A stretch of 64,000 nucleotides of DNA. Source: GWB2-37-7 sp942492835 (lineage in GTDB: Bacteria > Bacillota > Clostridia > Lutisporales > Lutisporaceae). Below, piece after piece: positions 1 through 8,762 of this stretch (position 1 is its first letter; every line of letters begins with the position of its first letter). The stretch is taken from NCBI GenBank assembly GCA_942492835.1, contig OW818645.1:2914001-2978000 (forward strand), written 5' to 3'. The notes beneath the pieces are model-generated. The model saw only the letters and a program-made list of their open reading frames with translations. It was not told the origin of the DNA and made no database searches. The position numbers were made by a program, and so were the translations under genes.

Positions 1-1
1 A

Positions 2-211
2 GAGGTACATGCTCTAATGTCAATCATGTATTTAGGAAGAAAAGGATATATGGAATATGATGGAAATTATGATGAGGCTCTTTCTTATTATATGAACTTA
101 ATTGATAAGGAAGAAAAAGACATTGAAATTGATGTAATGTTGGATAAGTTTGTGTTACATGATTATTTAGTAAAAGGAAAAGATATACTTATAGATAGAA
201 TTAGAAGATAA
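2..211 (+). CDS. 3' end of an unrecognised gene (partial)
   Basis: The reading frame is open to the left edge of the window and ends at a TAA at 209-211, so only the last 69 codons are visible. The fragment is rich in Asp, Glu and Lys, with alternating aromatic residues (MEYDGNYDEALSYYMNLI), and looks like an alpha-helical repeat or cytosolic helical protein. I do not recognise a family. A terminator follows directly, so this is the last gene of its transcript. It could be a host gene flanking the prophage or the end of an element gene; the sequence does not decide. Confidence 0.55.
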   Translation, partial: EVHALMSIMYLGRKGYMEYDGNYDEALSYYMNLIDKEEKDIEIDVMLDKFVLHDYLVKGKDILIDRIRR

Positions 212-242
212 TATATTATTTACTTAAATAGTAGCAAGAAAA

Positions 243-271
243 GCACCAGTTTTAATATCTGGTGTTTTATT
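243..271 (+). terminator. Rho-independent terminator
   Basis: The arms CACCAG (244-249) and CTGGTG (259-264) form a stem that is followed by TTTTATTTT. It ends the partial gene at the left edge and separates it from the large polymerase-like gene. Confidence 0.75.
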
Positions 272-382
272 TTGTCTAAAAATCTTTAAATTGGTAGCCT
301 GAGAGAGTATAATTTAAGTATTGTGAAATTTTAGAATAGAACAAATTTATATAGATGCATAACAGATTGGGGGCGGAATTTT

Positions 383-3300
383 ATGAGAAAAAAACGTCAA
401 TACCATATATGGCAGTATAAACTAGATGATATATATGAAAATGATGGTAAGCTGATGGTTAACTTCTCTGAGGAAGAAGCTAAAAATACTAGCGAATCAT
501 TACTGCTATATATTTTAAATGAGAAAATAAAAAAGCGTAAATATGATGACACTGTTGAATATAAAACTGATGAAAATGGTAATCAGATAAAAGTAAAGAA
601 AAATATCGCTCCTATAATAACTGTGAAAACAGGCAGGAGTAGGAACAAAGAGCAGACAGCCAAGCTTCAAAGGCTTTTAAATGAAGGTCTTTATGTTAAT
701 ACTGAACCACTAGGGCATTTTGTATTTTTGGATAATGTGCTTTCAGGTTCTCAAAATAAAGAATGCAGGCAGATTTTTGTTTATGAAGATTACTATGAAA
801 AGCTTAAGGAACATATTTCTCTTGGTGTTGAGCCTAAAAAGTGTACTGTATCAAAGAACCTAACCAGAAATGCTTTGACTACAACGGATGTATATTTAAT
901 TCCTACAGATATGAAAAAGCTTGGTATATGTATTATTCCAGACTGTGAAGTTTCAGTTTATGAGGATGTAAATATAATTAAGGAATATACTAGAACTCCA
1001 GAGGAAGAAAAACTCTATGAAGAACTTACGGCTTGGATAGAAGCTGATAAAGAGTATTATAAAAAGATAAAAGAAGTTAGCGAAGCAGTTAATTCTTCTG
1101 ATTGTAAGGTGGAGAAGAAACCAAAGGAAAACAGGCAAAAGGGAACATATAAGACAGTAAATCAGTGGAAGGAAGCTGAGCGCAAGGTAAAGGCAGAGGA
1201 GCTTGAGAACCCGAAAGCTAGAACTTATGTGGGTACTAAATCAAAATATTATGCTTTATATATTAAAGAGCAAACCGATGAAATAGGTGAAGATGAAACT
1301 AAGGAGATTCCTATTACTGAATGGTCAACAGGGCTTCAATTGGCTACCGATGAAAACCACAAGTGCATTGAAAACGTCTTTGATGGCATGGGGGTAGTGT
1401 CAAAGGAGCTTGGGGAGAAGTTTGAGAAGTTTATAAAAACTGATTATGCTATTACTGGATACCAGCTGCGTCTCCCTGCGATAAAAGGCTTTTTTCCTGT
1501 TGTAGATTTTAAAGCATACTTTAAAAAGCATAATATCGAATTTATTACCGATATGTGGGGACAAGCACATAAAGTAGATGAAATCGACATTCTTACAACA
1601 GAGTCAACTTTTAAGGCAAAGCTTAATGTTACAGGGGTTAAAGAAGATGGCTCTGAAAAGAAAGAATGGATGTTTAAGAGTATCGATGAATACAAGGAAC
1701 TACTCTTTAAATATGGATATGATGCTATTGGTATATCGAATTTTGCAAAGCCTGTTGAGGAAGAATTCAGAAGAGCCACTTACCAGTTATGGCTTGCACT
1801 TAATATAAGTAAATTGGACTTGCTTGCTTTATCAAACGTGCAGGGTGATGTTATTCATAAGGTACTCAGCATTTACCGAAAAGATGAAATTGATTGGCAG
1901 GATATTAAGTATATTGAAACCTTCCTGAACCTTATCCAAAAGGAAAATGCCCAAACCAATCTGGCAAAGGAATGTGCTGATGCTATTACAGCAATTCATA
2001 TAAATAAAAAGATGGTCTTTGACCGAAAGGTAATCCAGACCATTAAGGATGTTATCAATAAGAAACTTGATGATATGTGCATGGGTAGATTCTATGTAAA
2101 GGGAAAGTACCTTTATGTTACACAGGATATTCTTGCCTTCTTAAGATATGCTGGCACTGAAAAAAGAGAGCAGTGGAAGTATTCAGGCTTCCTCGGAAAG
2201 AAACAATTTTACAGTGGTGGGAAAATCATTGGCAGGAATCTGCTGGCACGTAACCCTATTATGAGCTACTCCGAAATCACAAAGGTGGACTTTGTTGATT
2301 ATCAGGGAGATGACTCAGAGTTTATCAAGCACCTGGATAATATTATTCAGATGCCGCTGGGTACTGAATCCGATAGGTTAGGGGGAAATGACAAAGATGG
2401 GGACGAATTATTCGTGCTTTCTACCGATTATAATTTGAAAGAGACTTGCATTGAATATTTACAGAATTACAACTTTGTTGTGAAAAAAGAGGAGAGCGAG
2501 AATTTTAATAAAAACTTGCTTGATGTTATAAACGAAAGCCTACAAGACCATTTTAAAACACGCTTTCCCGATAAAGCTGTGGTGACCATTGAAGATTATG
2601 TTGTTCCATCCTTAGTGCAGGTTAATGATGAGGACAAAGCGACTGCACCGAGTAAAGAATGGAATAAAGAAAATGTACTTCAGTTTATTCTAGATTCCGA
2701 AGATAAAACAGGAGTGATAACCGACCTTAATACTGCTATTGAAAATGTAGCCAATGAAGAAGGGGATTTACCAAAATATGCCCTGCCAATTGCTATAATG
2801 AAAGACCTACAAGGGAAAATGATTGATGCCAGTAAATCTGGACTTTTCGACCAAGTGGTAGTACCAGAGGTTATTAAACTGAAGTTCTGTAAGAAGCCAC
2901 AGTTTATGTACTACAAAGACGGGAATGAGTTTAACAAGGATTACTCAATCAAGTCTGCTATGGACTTCTTTGCTGATAGGATGAAGCAGTTTAAAGAGTA
3001 TGTTAACAAGGTTATGAGAGAGGATACCAATAGAAAAATCAAGGCTCAGAGGTTTGAAAATATATACAATTATTTAATGAACCCTGAATTAGATGGAGAA
3101 GTTGTACAGAAAGTTATTGAAGCATTGAATGATGTGTATTCTCATTTCATACAGGAAAACAGAACTCTAGCTATTTTAAAATCCCATATCAATCCTTACT
3201 CCAGTGATGATAGATTTAAACGGGAGCGTGAAATTGTAGACCAGAAGTTTAAGAACTTATATGAGAAAACAAAACTGGATGCAGAGAAAATATGTAGCTG

Positions 3301-3883
3301 TCCGTCATTACTGGCAACTGCTGCTGTTCGTTTGACTTACATTAACACCAAGTACAATAACCAAAATGATAATTATTCCTTCTGTTGGATTGTTGCTCCC
3401 GAGGGTATCCTGCAAAATATTAAAATGCATGAGGATAAAGAAAAAATATATGTGGTTCGGGCTGATGAGAAAGAGCAGGATGTTTTTGAGTGGTTGGGAG
3501 AGTATTATAAAACACAGGTTTTCGATTCAGAGTATCCTCTAAAGTTTGATGAAGAAAAGGATATGAGCATATCGGATGAGTATTTAAGACAAAAAGCTGA
3601 GGAGCTTCCCGATGTTCAGGATTTGAAAATAACAATCATGGATGTTGAAAAAGGAAGAGCAGAAGAGATTGCCAATGATATGCTTGGAAAAGCATATCCA
3701 CTATTTGTGAATGAAAAAAACTGGCTCGGTATTATCGGTAATATGAGTATAAAGGAAAGAGAGACACTTACCTCTGGAGTTGATTTGAGAAAATATATTG
3801 GTCACGATGTTCTTATTAAAGAAATTATTACAGCTAAGAATACTCAAACTGTTATAAAAGTAACTGCTGATATTAAAGGATAG
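383..3883 (+). CDS. Two-barrel RNA polymerase of the cellular RdRP / YonO superfamily
   Basis: The 1166-residue product carries, in order, the hallmarks of the QDE-1/YonO two-barrel polymerase superfamily. Residues 333-337 (FDGMG) and 360-375 (YQLR, then KGFFPVVD) resemble the first-barrel region of eukaryotic cell-encoded RdRPs, where the pattern is DGxG, QxR, KG, VD. Residues 617-625 (GRNLLARNP) resemble the conserved RNP stretch. Residues 667-675 (GGNDKDGDE) contain the metal-binding DxDGD motif, with Asp670, Asp672 and Asp674. In the family these three aspartates bind catalytic Mg2+. The template cannot be read from sequence; YonO and crAss-like phage relatives use DNA, eukaryotic relatives use RNA. 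A strong GGGGGCGG ribosome site precedes the ATG. It heads the element's early genes and lies just upstream of a DinG-like helicase. The assignment rests on motif order and has not been checked by a profile search. Confidence 0.82.
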   Translation: MRKKRQYHIWQYKLDDIYENDGKLMVNFSEEEAKNTSESLLLYILNEKIKKRKYDDTVEYKTDENGNQIKVKKNIAPIITVKTGRSRNKEQTAKLQRLLNEGLYVNTEPLGHFVFLDNVLSGSQNKECRQIFVYEDYYEKLKEHISLGVEPKKCTVSKNLTRNALTTTDVYLIPTDMKKLGICIIPDCEVSVYEDVNIIKEYTRTPEEEKLYEELTAWIEADKEYYKKIKEVSEAVNSSDCKVEKKPKENRQKGTYKTVNQWKEAERKVKAEELENPKARTYVGTKSKYYALYIKEQTDEIGEDETKEIPITEWSTGLQLATDENHKCIENVFDGMGVVSKELGEKFEKFIKTDYAITGYQLRLPAIKGFFPVVDFKAYFKKHNIEFITDMWGQAHKVDEIDILTTESTFKAKLNVTGVKEDGSEKKEWMFKSIDEYKELLFKYGYDAIGISNFAKPVEEEFRRATYQLWLALNISKLDLLALSNVQGDVIHKVLSIYRKDEIDWQDIKYIETFLNLIQKENAQTNLAKECADAITAIHINKKMVFDRKVIQTIKDVINKKLDDMCMGRFYVKGKYLYVTQDILAFLRYAGTEKREQWKYSGFLGKKQFYSGGKIIGRNLLARNPIMSYSEITKVDFVDYQGDDSEFIKHLDNIIQMPLGTESDRLGGNDKDGDELFVLSTDYNLKETCIEYLQNYNFVVKKEESENFNKNLLDVINESLQDHFKTRFPDKAVVTIEDYVVPSLVQVNDEDKATAPSKEWNKENVLQFILDSEDKTGVITDLNTAIENVANEEGDLPKYALPIAIMKDLQGKMIDASKSGLFDQVVVPEVIKLKFCKKPQFMYYKDGNEFNKDYSIKSAMDFFADRMKQFKEYVNKVMREDTNRKIKAQRFENIYNYLMNPELDGEVVQKVIEALNDVYSHFIQENRTLAILKSHINPYSSDDRFKREREIVDQKFKNLYEKTKLDAEKICSCPSLLATAAVRLTYINTKYNNQNDNYSFCWIVAPEGILQNIKMHEDKEKIYVVRADEKEQDVFEWLGEYYKTQVFDSEYPLKFDEEKDMSISDEYLRQKAEELPDVQDLKITIMDVEKGRAEEIANDMLGKAYPLFVNEKNWLGIIGNMSIKERETLTSGVDLRKYIGHDVLIKEIITAKNTQTVIKVTADIKG

Positions 3884-3889
3884 TTATAT

Positions 3890-3906
3890 CGCCAGCGAAG
3901 CTGGCG
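3890..3906 (+). other. Compact hairpin after the polymerase gene
   Basis: CGCCAGC and GCTGGCG form a perfect 7-bp stem with a 3-base loop, seven bases after the polymerase stop codon. There is no T-run, so it looks more like an mRNA-stabilising or processing hairpin than a terminator. Confidence 0.5.
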
Positions 3907-3971
3907 TAGGGCGGACAATGCAGAGTAATGTTTTGTTCAAACTATTATAATATCAGGAGGTCATGAACAAT

Positions 3972-4160
3972 ATGAGAAATAATACAATTGTAATTACGCA
4001 GGAAAGAATGGCTGGTTGGCTTATGTTTAATAGATTTCATAAAGTAGATGAGAAGCCAGACTTAAAGGATTCAAATAGAAAAATATTTATCTTTAAGGAT
4101 TCACCAAAACTGCGTGATACTATGGAAAAATATAACCAATTCAAAGAAATTATAAGCTAA
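3972..4160 (+). CDS. Small DUF5659-like phage protein
   Basis: This 62-residue protein has the pattern of the small DUF5659 family found in clostridial phages and conjugative elements: TQERMAGWLMFNRF, a charged linker, IFIFKDSPKL, then a short helix. The function is unknown. The AGGAGG at 3955-3960 lies only two bases from an ATG at 3963 but eleven from the in-frame ATG at 3972, so the later start is preferred. It sits between the polymerase and helicase genes on the same strand, with a 24-base gap to the helicase, and is probably co-transcribed. Confidence 0.6.
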   Translation: MRNNTIVITQERMAGWLMFNRFHKVDEKPDLKDSNRKIFIFKDSPKLRDTMEKYNQFKEIIS

Positions 4161-4184
4161 TTGTAAAGTTGGTGAGCAGAATAT

Positions 4185-6398
4185 ATGGGGGAATTAAAGG
4201 AACACGAAAAATCAATATTTGATGAAATAGTCTACAATAAAAGAGTTGAAGAAAAAGATGGTAGGACAGTAGAGTATGAGTATTTATTTAGTCATAAGAT
4301 AAAATCAAATACTGTAAATGAATTGATTGAAAATACAGATTATAAAACAATTGAAATTGCAACTTCTGTAGAAGAAAATTCAAGAAAGTTTTTTGAAGAT
4401 AATAATGCATATGTATCGGAGCAACAACTTAACTTCTACAATGATTGCACCAAGCTTATTTTTAGTGCTTTAAGAGTAGAAAATCCAATTTTAATTCCTG
4501 TAAGATGTGGCTTTGGTAAGAGTACTTTTTTAAAAACTCTTATAGGTACAATTATAGGAAAGACTAAGTATGGGTTTGTTTCAAGTGAAATAAAAAATAA
4601 TTATTTGCCAATGATAATAACAACAGATAGAGTAAATGATTTAAAAGAGCTTAGTAACTACATTACTGAAAAATTTGGATATTACAATGATTATACTTAT
4701 TATGACGAGAAAGTTAATGATGTAGTTACTATAAAGCAGCCATACATATATGTCTTAGAAGGCTGGAATAAAAGTATACAATGTAAAAATTATAAAAAGG
4801 TTAAAAGCTATAAAGAAAGCATTGTAAGGTGTACACAAGAAAGATGTGAATCCTTCGATAATTGTGAAATGGGAAGACAAAAAAGAGAACAACTGTATTC
4901 ACCTATATTAGCAATGACAAATGCCAGATTAAGTTATTTGACCAATACAGCTGATGCAGATAAAGGGATAAATAGATTTACTACTTTTATTAATAAGGAT
5001 AAAGAAGAAATAACGAGAAAAAGATTACTGATAGATGAAAAACCTAAATTGCTTAGTAATAGTGTTATTAGTGTTGATGAAATTGCCAAAATGAAAAAAC
5101 TTGTTAATAACTATGATTCATCAGATAACGATAAATATAATGAGCACAAATTGGACATGTTAAAGGAACTAAATAATATTGAAAAAAGAGTCCTTGAAAT
5201 ACAACAAGAATTCTTGGATTATAGAAATGCTTTTGTAGTATTAGACGAAGAAATATTCAGTGCAGAATTTAAAGAAAATTGGTTTAATTTCTTCAATGTA
5301 AAATATAACCAGTATATAAGTGCATTTGAAGACATGTTTAGGAATGGTGCTCTTTGGTGTAAAGGCAAAAAAATGTTTTTCTATACTACAAGTAGGAATG
5401 GTTTTAATGTCGGGAATTTAAAAACATTTATATTTGATGGAACAGCTGAAATGAGCCTTGAGTATGAAACAGGAGAAAATGATTTTGTATATTTGAATAT
5501 TGATGATTATAAGAAATATGACTACGTTACCTTTCATATTATTCAAGAGAATTTTAGCAGGGATTCTATTAAAAAGAGACCTAAAAAGTTAAACGCTGTA
5601 TGTGATTGGATTAAAGAAAGCATTAATGATAAAACCTATGTTATAAGCTATAGAGAATGTGATGATATACCTGTAAATGAACTACTAACAGAAAATTTAA
5701 AAGATATTTCTAATATAGTAATGTGCAAAGATAGTAATAAATTACCTTATTTCGGCAATACCAAGGGAAAGAATGATTGGAGTAGTTGTATCAATATGGT
5801 TCAAATTGGATGGAATAGATACAACTCAGATATTTATATTGCTGAATATTTAGCATCTAGTCATATTATAAAAAAGCAAATTAGGGAAAGGTACGAAGAA
5901 ACAAAATATAAAATACCTGAACTATTATTCGGACTAGATGAACGAGGGAAATTTAAATTTCATGATCTTGAGCAGTATAGATTAATGAAAATGATTGTTG
6001 ATTTTGAACAGGAAGCTTTTAGAACTAAAATAAGGGAATTTAGCAGTAATAAAGAGGTTCATATATATTTATTTGCTGTTAGTGATGCTATGCGTAGTAT
6101 GATATGGCAGAGGTTTAGTAAGTGTAAATTTATTGAACATAAAGAAATTAAGCAATTTGAAGAATTCAAGAAGCTTGATAGAAAAGGAAATGAGGATATA
6201 GAAAGACTAATTAATTGGATGGACAACGATTGGAATAAAAAGAAAATTGAAAGTAAAAATGTAAAAGAGTTGCTTAAAATAAGTACTGATAGCTGGACAT
6301 ATGTTTTTAATAAAGATAAGGGTTTTCAAAAGATGTTAAAAGAAAGAAGAGTAAAACAGAAAAAAGAAGGTAGAAAATATTTCTTAATAAAGTATTAG
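4185..6398 (+). CDS. DinG/XPD-like superfamily 2 helicase with Fe-S cysteines
   Basis: The 737-residue protein has a P-loop CGFGKST at 108-114. Four cysteines follow at 200, 216, 221 and 227, and the last three have the C-x4-C-x5-C spacing of the DinG iron-sulfur domain. A segment YSPILAMTNARL lies where XPD/DinG proteins have their 'NHALL' stretch, and LLIDE at about 281-285 is the Walker B (DExx). The C-terminal motif VI region is divergent. Fe-S helicases of this type unwind DNA 5' to 3'. Here it follows the two-barrel polymerase, so a role in element transcription or replication is likely but inferred. Codon use is very AT-rich, as in the polymerase gene. It could instead be a diverged primase-helicase, but the cysteine pattern favours DinG/XPD. 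Confidence 0.65.
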   Translation: MGELKEHEKSIFDEIVYNKRVEEKDGRTVEYEYLFSHKIKSNTVNELIENTDYKTIEIATSVEENSRKFFEDNNAYVSEQQLNFYNDCTKLIFSALRVENPILIPVRCGFGKSTFLKTLIGTIIGKTKYGFVSSEIKNNYLPMIITTDRVNDLKELSNYITEKFGYYNDYTYYDEKVNDVVTIKQPYIYVLEGWNKSIQCKNYKKVKSYKESIVRCTQERCESFDNCEMGRQKREQLYSPILAMTNARLSYLTNTADADKGINRFTTFINKDKEEITRKRLLIDEKPKLLSNSVISVDEIAKMKKLVNNYDSSDNDKYNEHKLDMLKELNNIEKRVLEIQQEFLDYRNAFVVLDEEIFSAEFKENWFNFFNVKYNQYISAFEDMFRNGALWCKGKKMFFYTTSRNGFNVGNLKTFIFDGTAEMSLEYETGENDFVYLNIDDYKKYDYVTFHIIQENFSRDSIKKRPKKLNAVCDWIKESINDKTYVISYRECDDIPVNELLTENLKDISNIVMCKDSNKLPYFGNTKGKNDWSSCINMVQIGWNRYNSDIYIAEYLASSHIIKKQIRERYEETKYKIPELLFGLDERGKFKFHDLEQYRLMKMIVDFEQEAFRTKIREFSSNKEVHIYLFAVSDAMRSMIWQRFSKCKFIEHKEIKQFEEFKKLDRKGNEDIERLINWMDNDWNKKKIESKNVKELLKISTDSWTYVFNKDKGFQKMLKERRVKQKKEGRKYFLIKY

Positions 6399-6723
6399 TA
6401 TTAGTGAAAGTTTATGCCTTTTGGGTGTACAAGCGTTGATATATATAGGTTTAAAGAGATTTGAATAGTAATTTCCTTATAATAATAATATAATAGGGAT
6501 TTTACGAGTTAAAGTTGTATAAAGCTTGATAAAACTAGGATTACGAGTATAAAAGGCATAAAGATATGAGATGTAATGCAAAGCTCATATTGGAAATAGA
6601 ATAAAAAATTATATATCGCTCTGAGGGGGTTTGGGGGTGGTAGAGCGAAAAAACTTTTATGTAGCGTTAAGCGGAATAAAAGTTTGGTAGCACCCCCATA
6701 TAGAATTATGTGGAGATGGTAGT
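6399..6723. other. Structured intergenic region, candidate origin or regulatory RNA
   Basis: This 325-bp gap has no gene but much symmetry. TTTATGCCTTTT (6411-6422) is repeated inverted at 6551-6562. TTACGAGT occurs directly at 6502 and 6541. CGCTCT (6617-6622) pairs with AGAGCG (6642-6647). GGGGGTG (6633-6639) can pair with CACCCCC (6691-6697), enclosing the perfect 10-bp stem formed by 6651-6660 and 6676-6685. The two pairings of the G-rich part are partly exclusive, like a switch. It follows a helicase gene, so a replication origin is plausible; an mRNA leader for the next gene is the alternative. Confidence 0.45.
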
Positions 6724-7173
6724 GTGATTAATTTAGATATATCATATTTAAATGAATTAAGTATGCAGTTTAGAAATGCAATAATAAGATATGGGATAAA
6801 AAATCTCCCTATTTCTTTTCATGAGTTTCCTTTGGGTTCATGTGGTGATGCATCCCTGCTGTTAGGTAAATATCTTGAGGAAATGGGACTTGGACAATTT
6901 GATTATGTCTGTGGTCAACTCGGAAGGCAAAGTCATGCTTGGCTCGAGAAAGATGGAATCATTATTGATATTACTGCCGACCAGTTTGATGGCGTTGCTG
7001 AAGAGATAATTGTAACTGATAATAATGATTTCCATAAACAATTTGAGGAAGATTTCCGACATCTTTATATTGATAGCTTTGGCAATGGTGACTTTGTTGA
7101 TATTGAATTGTTACCAGCATATTATAAGATTATTGGCTGCTTAGATGATAAATATAAACCAGTTGAAAAGTGA
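6724..7173 (+). CDS. Papain/transglutaminase-fold-like protein
   Basis: The 149-residue protein shows a possible Cys-His-Asp triad in the order used by papain-like and transglutaminase-like folds: GSCGDAS (about residues 38-44), SHAWLE (about 74-79) and IIDITADQF (about 84-92). Such proteins cleave, deamidate or crosslink peptides. The substrate here is unknown. It starts at a GTG behind GGAGATGG. It lies alone between the structured region and a terminator that precedes the methyltransferase gene. The amidoligase cassette farther on suggests a peptide-modifying theme, but a direct link is inference. Confidence 0.5.
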   Translation: MINLDISYLNELSMQFRNAIIRYGIKNLPISFHEFPLGSCGDASLLLGKYLEEMGLGQFDYVCGQLGRQSHAWLEKDGIIIDITADQFDGVAEEIIVTDNNDFHKQFEEDFRHLYIDSFGNGDFVDIELLPAYYKIIGCLDDKYKPVEK

Positions 7174-7257
7174 TTTCTTATTAATGTTATAAGGATTACC
7201 CAACGCCCAAGAAGTGGGCATTGAATGGAAAAAGAAAAAAGTATATAAGGTTAATAT

Positions 7258-7292
7258 AACTGTCTATTACAAATGGAGTAGGCAGTTTTTTT
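7258..7292 (+). terminator. Terminator-like hairpin upstream of the methyltransferase gene
   Basis: AACTGTCTA (7258-7266) pairs with TAGGCAGTT (7279-7287), with one G-T pair, followed by a run of seven T. A second small stem, GCCCA/TGGGC, lies at 7205-7219. The following block ATGCCGATTTTGAAAGG is nearly repeated before the portal gene. Confidence 0.7.
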
Positions 7293-7317
7293 ATGCCGAT
7301 TTTGAAAGGGGAATATT

Positions 7318-8568
7318 ATGGAATTTAAAAAGATTAAAATATCAGATTTAAAACACGCAGAATATAATCCAAGAGTTGATTTAAAGCATGGGGATAAAGA
7401 ATTTGAGAAAATAAAAGGTAGCATTACAGAGTTTGGATATGTTGAGCCAATTATCGTAAACAGTGATATGACTATCATCGGTGGACACCAGAGGAGCAAG
7501 GTACTCAAAGAACTCGGCTATAATGAGATTGATTGTGTTGTCATTGAGGTCGACAAAACGAAAGAGAAGGCTTTGAATATTGCACTCAATAAAATCACAG
7601 GTGAATGGGATTTATCGGCACTGGCTCATTTGCTGGATGAATTAAAAACCGAGAATTATAATATTGAGCTTACAGGTGTTGATTTCAAAGAAGCTGAAAA
7701 ACTGTGGGATGAATTTATGCCAAAAGATGAACAGGAAGAGGAAGAAGAGATTCCTGAAGTACCTGAAGAATCGGTTATTCAATCAGGAGATATTATTCTG
7801 ATGGGTAAGCATAGATTGATCTGTGGGGATGCTACTAAAAGTGAAGATTTAACTAAACTTATGGATGGTAAGAAGGCGAAACTAACTGTTACAGACCCTC
7901 CATACGGAATTTCTTATATTGGAAAAACAGAAGATGCTTTGACAATACAGAATGATAATTTAAGTGATGAAGATTTCTATAATTTCCTTCTTGAAGCATT
8001 TAAAAGAGTCTATGAAGTATCCGATGATGGAGCAAGTATTTATATATTTCATGCAGATGCTAAAGGGTTGATATTCAGGAAAGCATTTGTTGATTCAGGC
8101 TTTAAGCATTCTCAATGTTGCATATGGGTGAAGAATACTTTTGTTATGGGAAGGCAACCTTACCAATGGCAACATGAACCAGCTCTCTTTGGCTGGAAAC
8201 CTACAGGAGCACATTATTGGAATGGTGACAGGAAGCAGAGTACAATTTGGAACTTTGATAAGCCGAGGGTAAATGATGTGCATCCGACAATGAAGCCGAT
8301 TCCGCTTATTGAATATATCATCAAGAACTCCAGCAAATATGGAGATATTGTTGTGGATACGTTCCTTGGTAGTGGAACTACTATGCTTGCTGCCGATAAA
8401 TCTGACAGGGTTTGTTATGGTTCAGAGCTTGACCCGAAATATTGTCAGGTTATTATTGAACGTTGGATAAACTATAAAGATGGCATCAATGGTGATGATG
8501 TAATTATCGAAAGGGATGGGCAGCAATATAAATACTCGGAATTGAAGCGTGAGCAAGTGGTAGCGTAA
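7318..8568 (+). CDS. ParB-like domain fused to a DNA methyltransferase
   Basis: The 416-residue protein has an N-terminal ParB/sulfiredoxin-like domain, with the GGHQR box near residue 60. A beta-class amino-methyltransferase follows: the catalytic DPPYG box lies at about 194-198 and the AdoMet-binding VDTFLGSGTT motif at about 345-354, in the order motif IV then motif I. It should methylate adenine N6 or cytosine N4 in element or host DNA. No restriction enzyme is adjacent, so it is a solitary phage methyltransferase, probably for self-protection. The start is an ATG behind GAAAGGGG. An acidic EEEEEIPE linker joins the two domains. Family assignment is confident; target sequence unknown. Confidence 0.9.
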   Translation: MEFKKIKISDLKHAEYNPRVDLKHGDKEFEKIKGSITEFGYVEPIIVNSDMTIIGGHQRSKVLKELGYNEIDCVVIEVDKTKEKALNIALNKITGEWDLSALAHLLDELKTENYNIELTGVDFKEAEKLWDEFMPKDEQEEEEEIPEVPEESVIQSGDIILMGKHRLICGDATKSEDLTKLMDGKKAKLTVTDPPYGISYIGKTEDALTIQNDNLSDEDFYNFLLEAFKRVYEVSDDGASIYIFHADAKGLIFRKAFVDSGFKHSQCCIWVKNTFVMGRQPYQWQHEPALFGWKPTGAHYWNGDRKQSTIWNFDKPRVNDVHPTMKPIPLIEYIIKNSSKYGDIVVDTFLGSGTTMLAADKSDRVCYGSELDPKYCQVIIERWINYKDGINGDDVIIERDGQQYKYSELKREQVVA

Positions 8569-8697
8569 TATTGTTAAAATATTTTCACTGATTTATTGCT
8601 GTGTTTTAAAAAGAAATTTCCGAACTAAACGTTCCTTTGGTTATTTGTATTGTTAAAAATTTAAATTGAAGAATAATATAAAAATAGCTTGAAACCG

Positions 8698-8727
8698 TTG
8701 ACTTTACTGTGTTTTGGAGTGATTAAT
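8698..8727 (+). promoter_or_regulatory. Promoter-like box, copy 1
   Basis: TTGACT (8698-8703), 18 bases, then ATTAAT (8722-8727), followed by GTACTACC. The same box with 18-base spacing occurs at 10336 and 23132, and a related sequence at about 11280. It drives the amidoligase gene, whose ATG follows 35 bases later behind AGGAGG. Confidence 0.55.
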
Positions 8728-8762
8728 GTACTACCAAAACAAAAACACAGGAGGTTAACATT

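Noticed and set aside
1444..1779. Minus-strand frame inside the polymerase gene
   Set aside because: Shadow of the polymerase reading frame, without a ribosome site or recognisable product.
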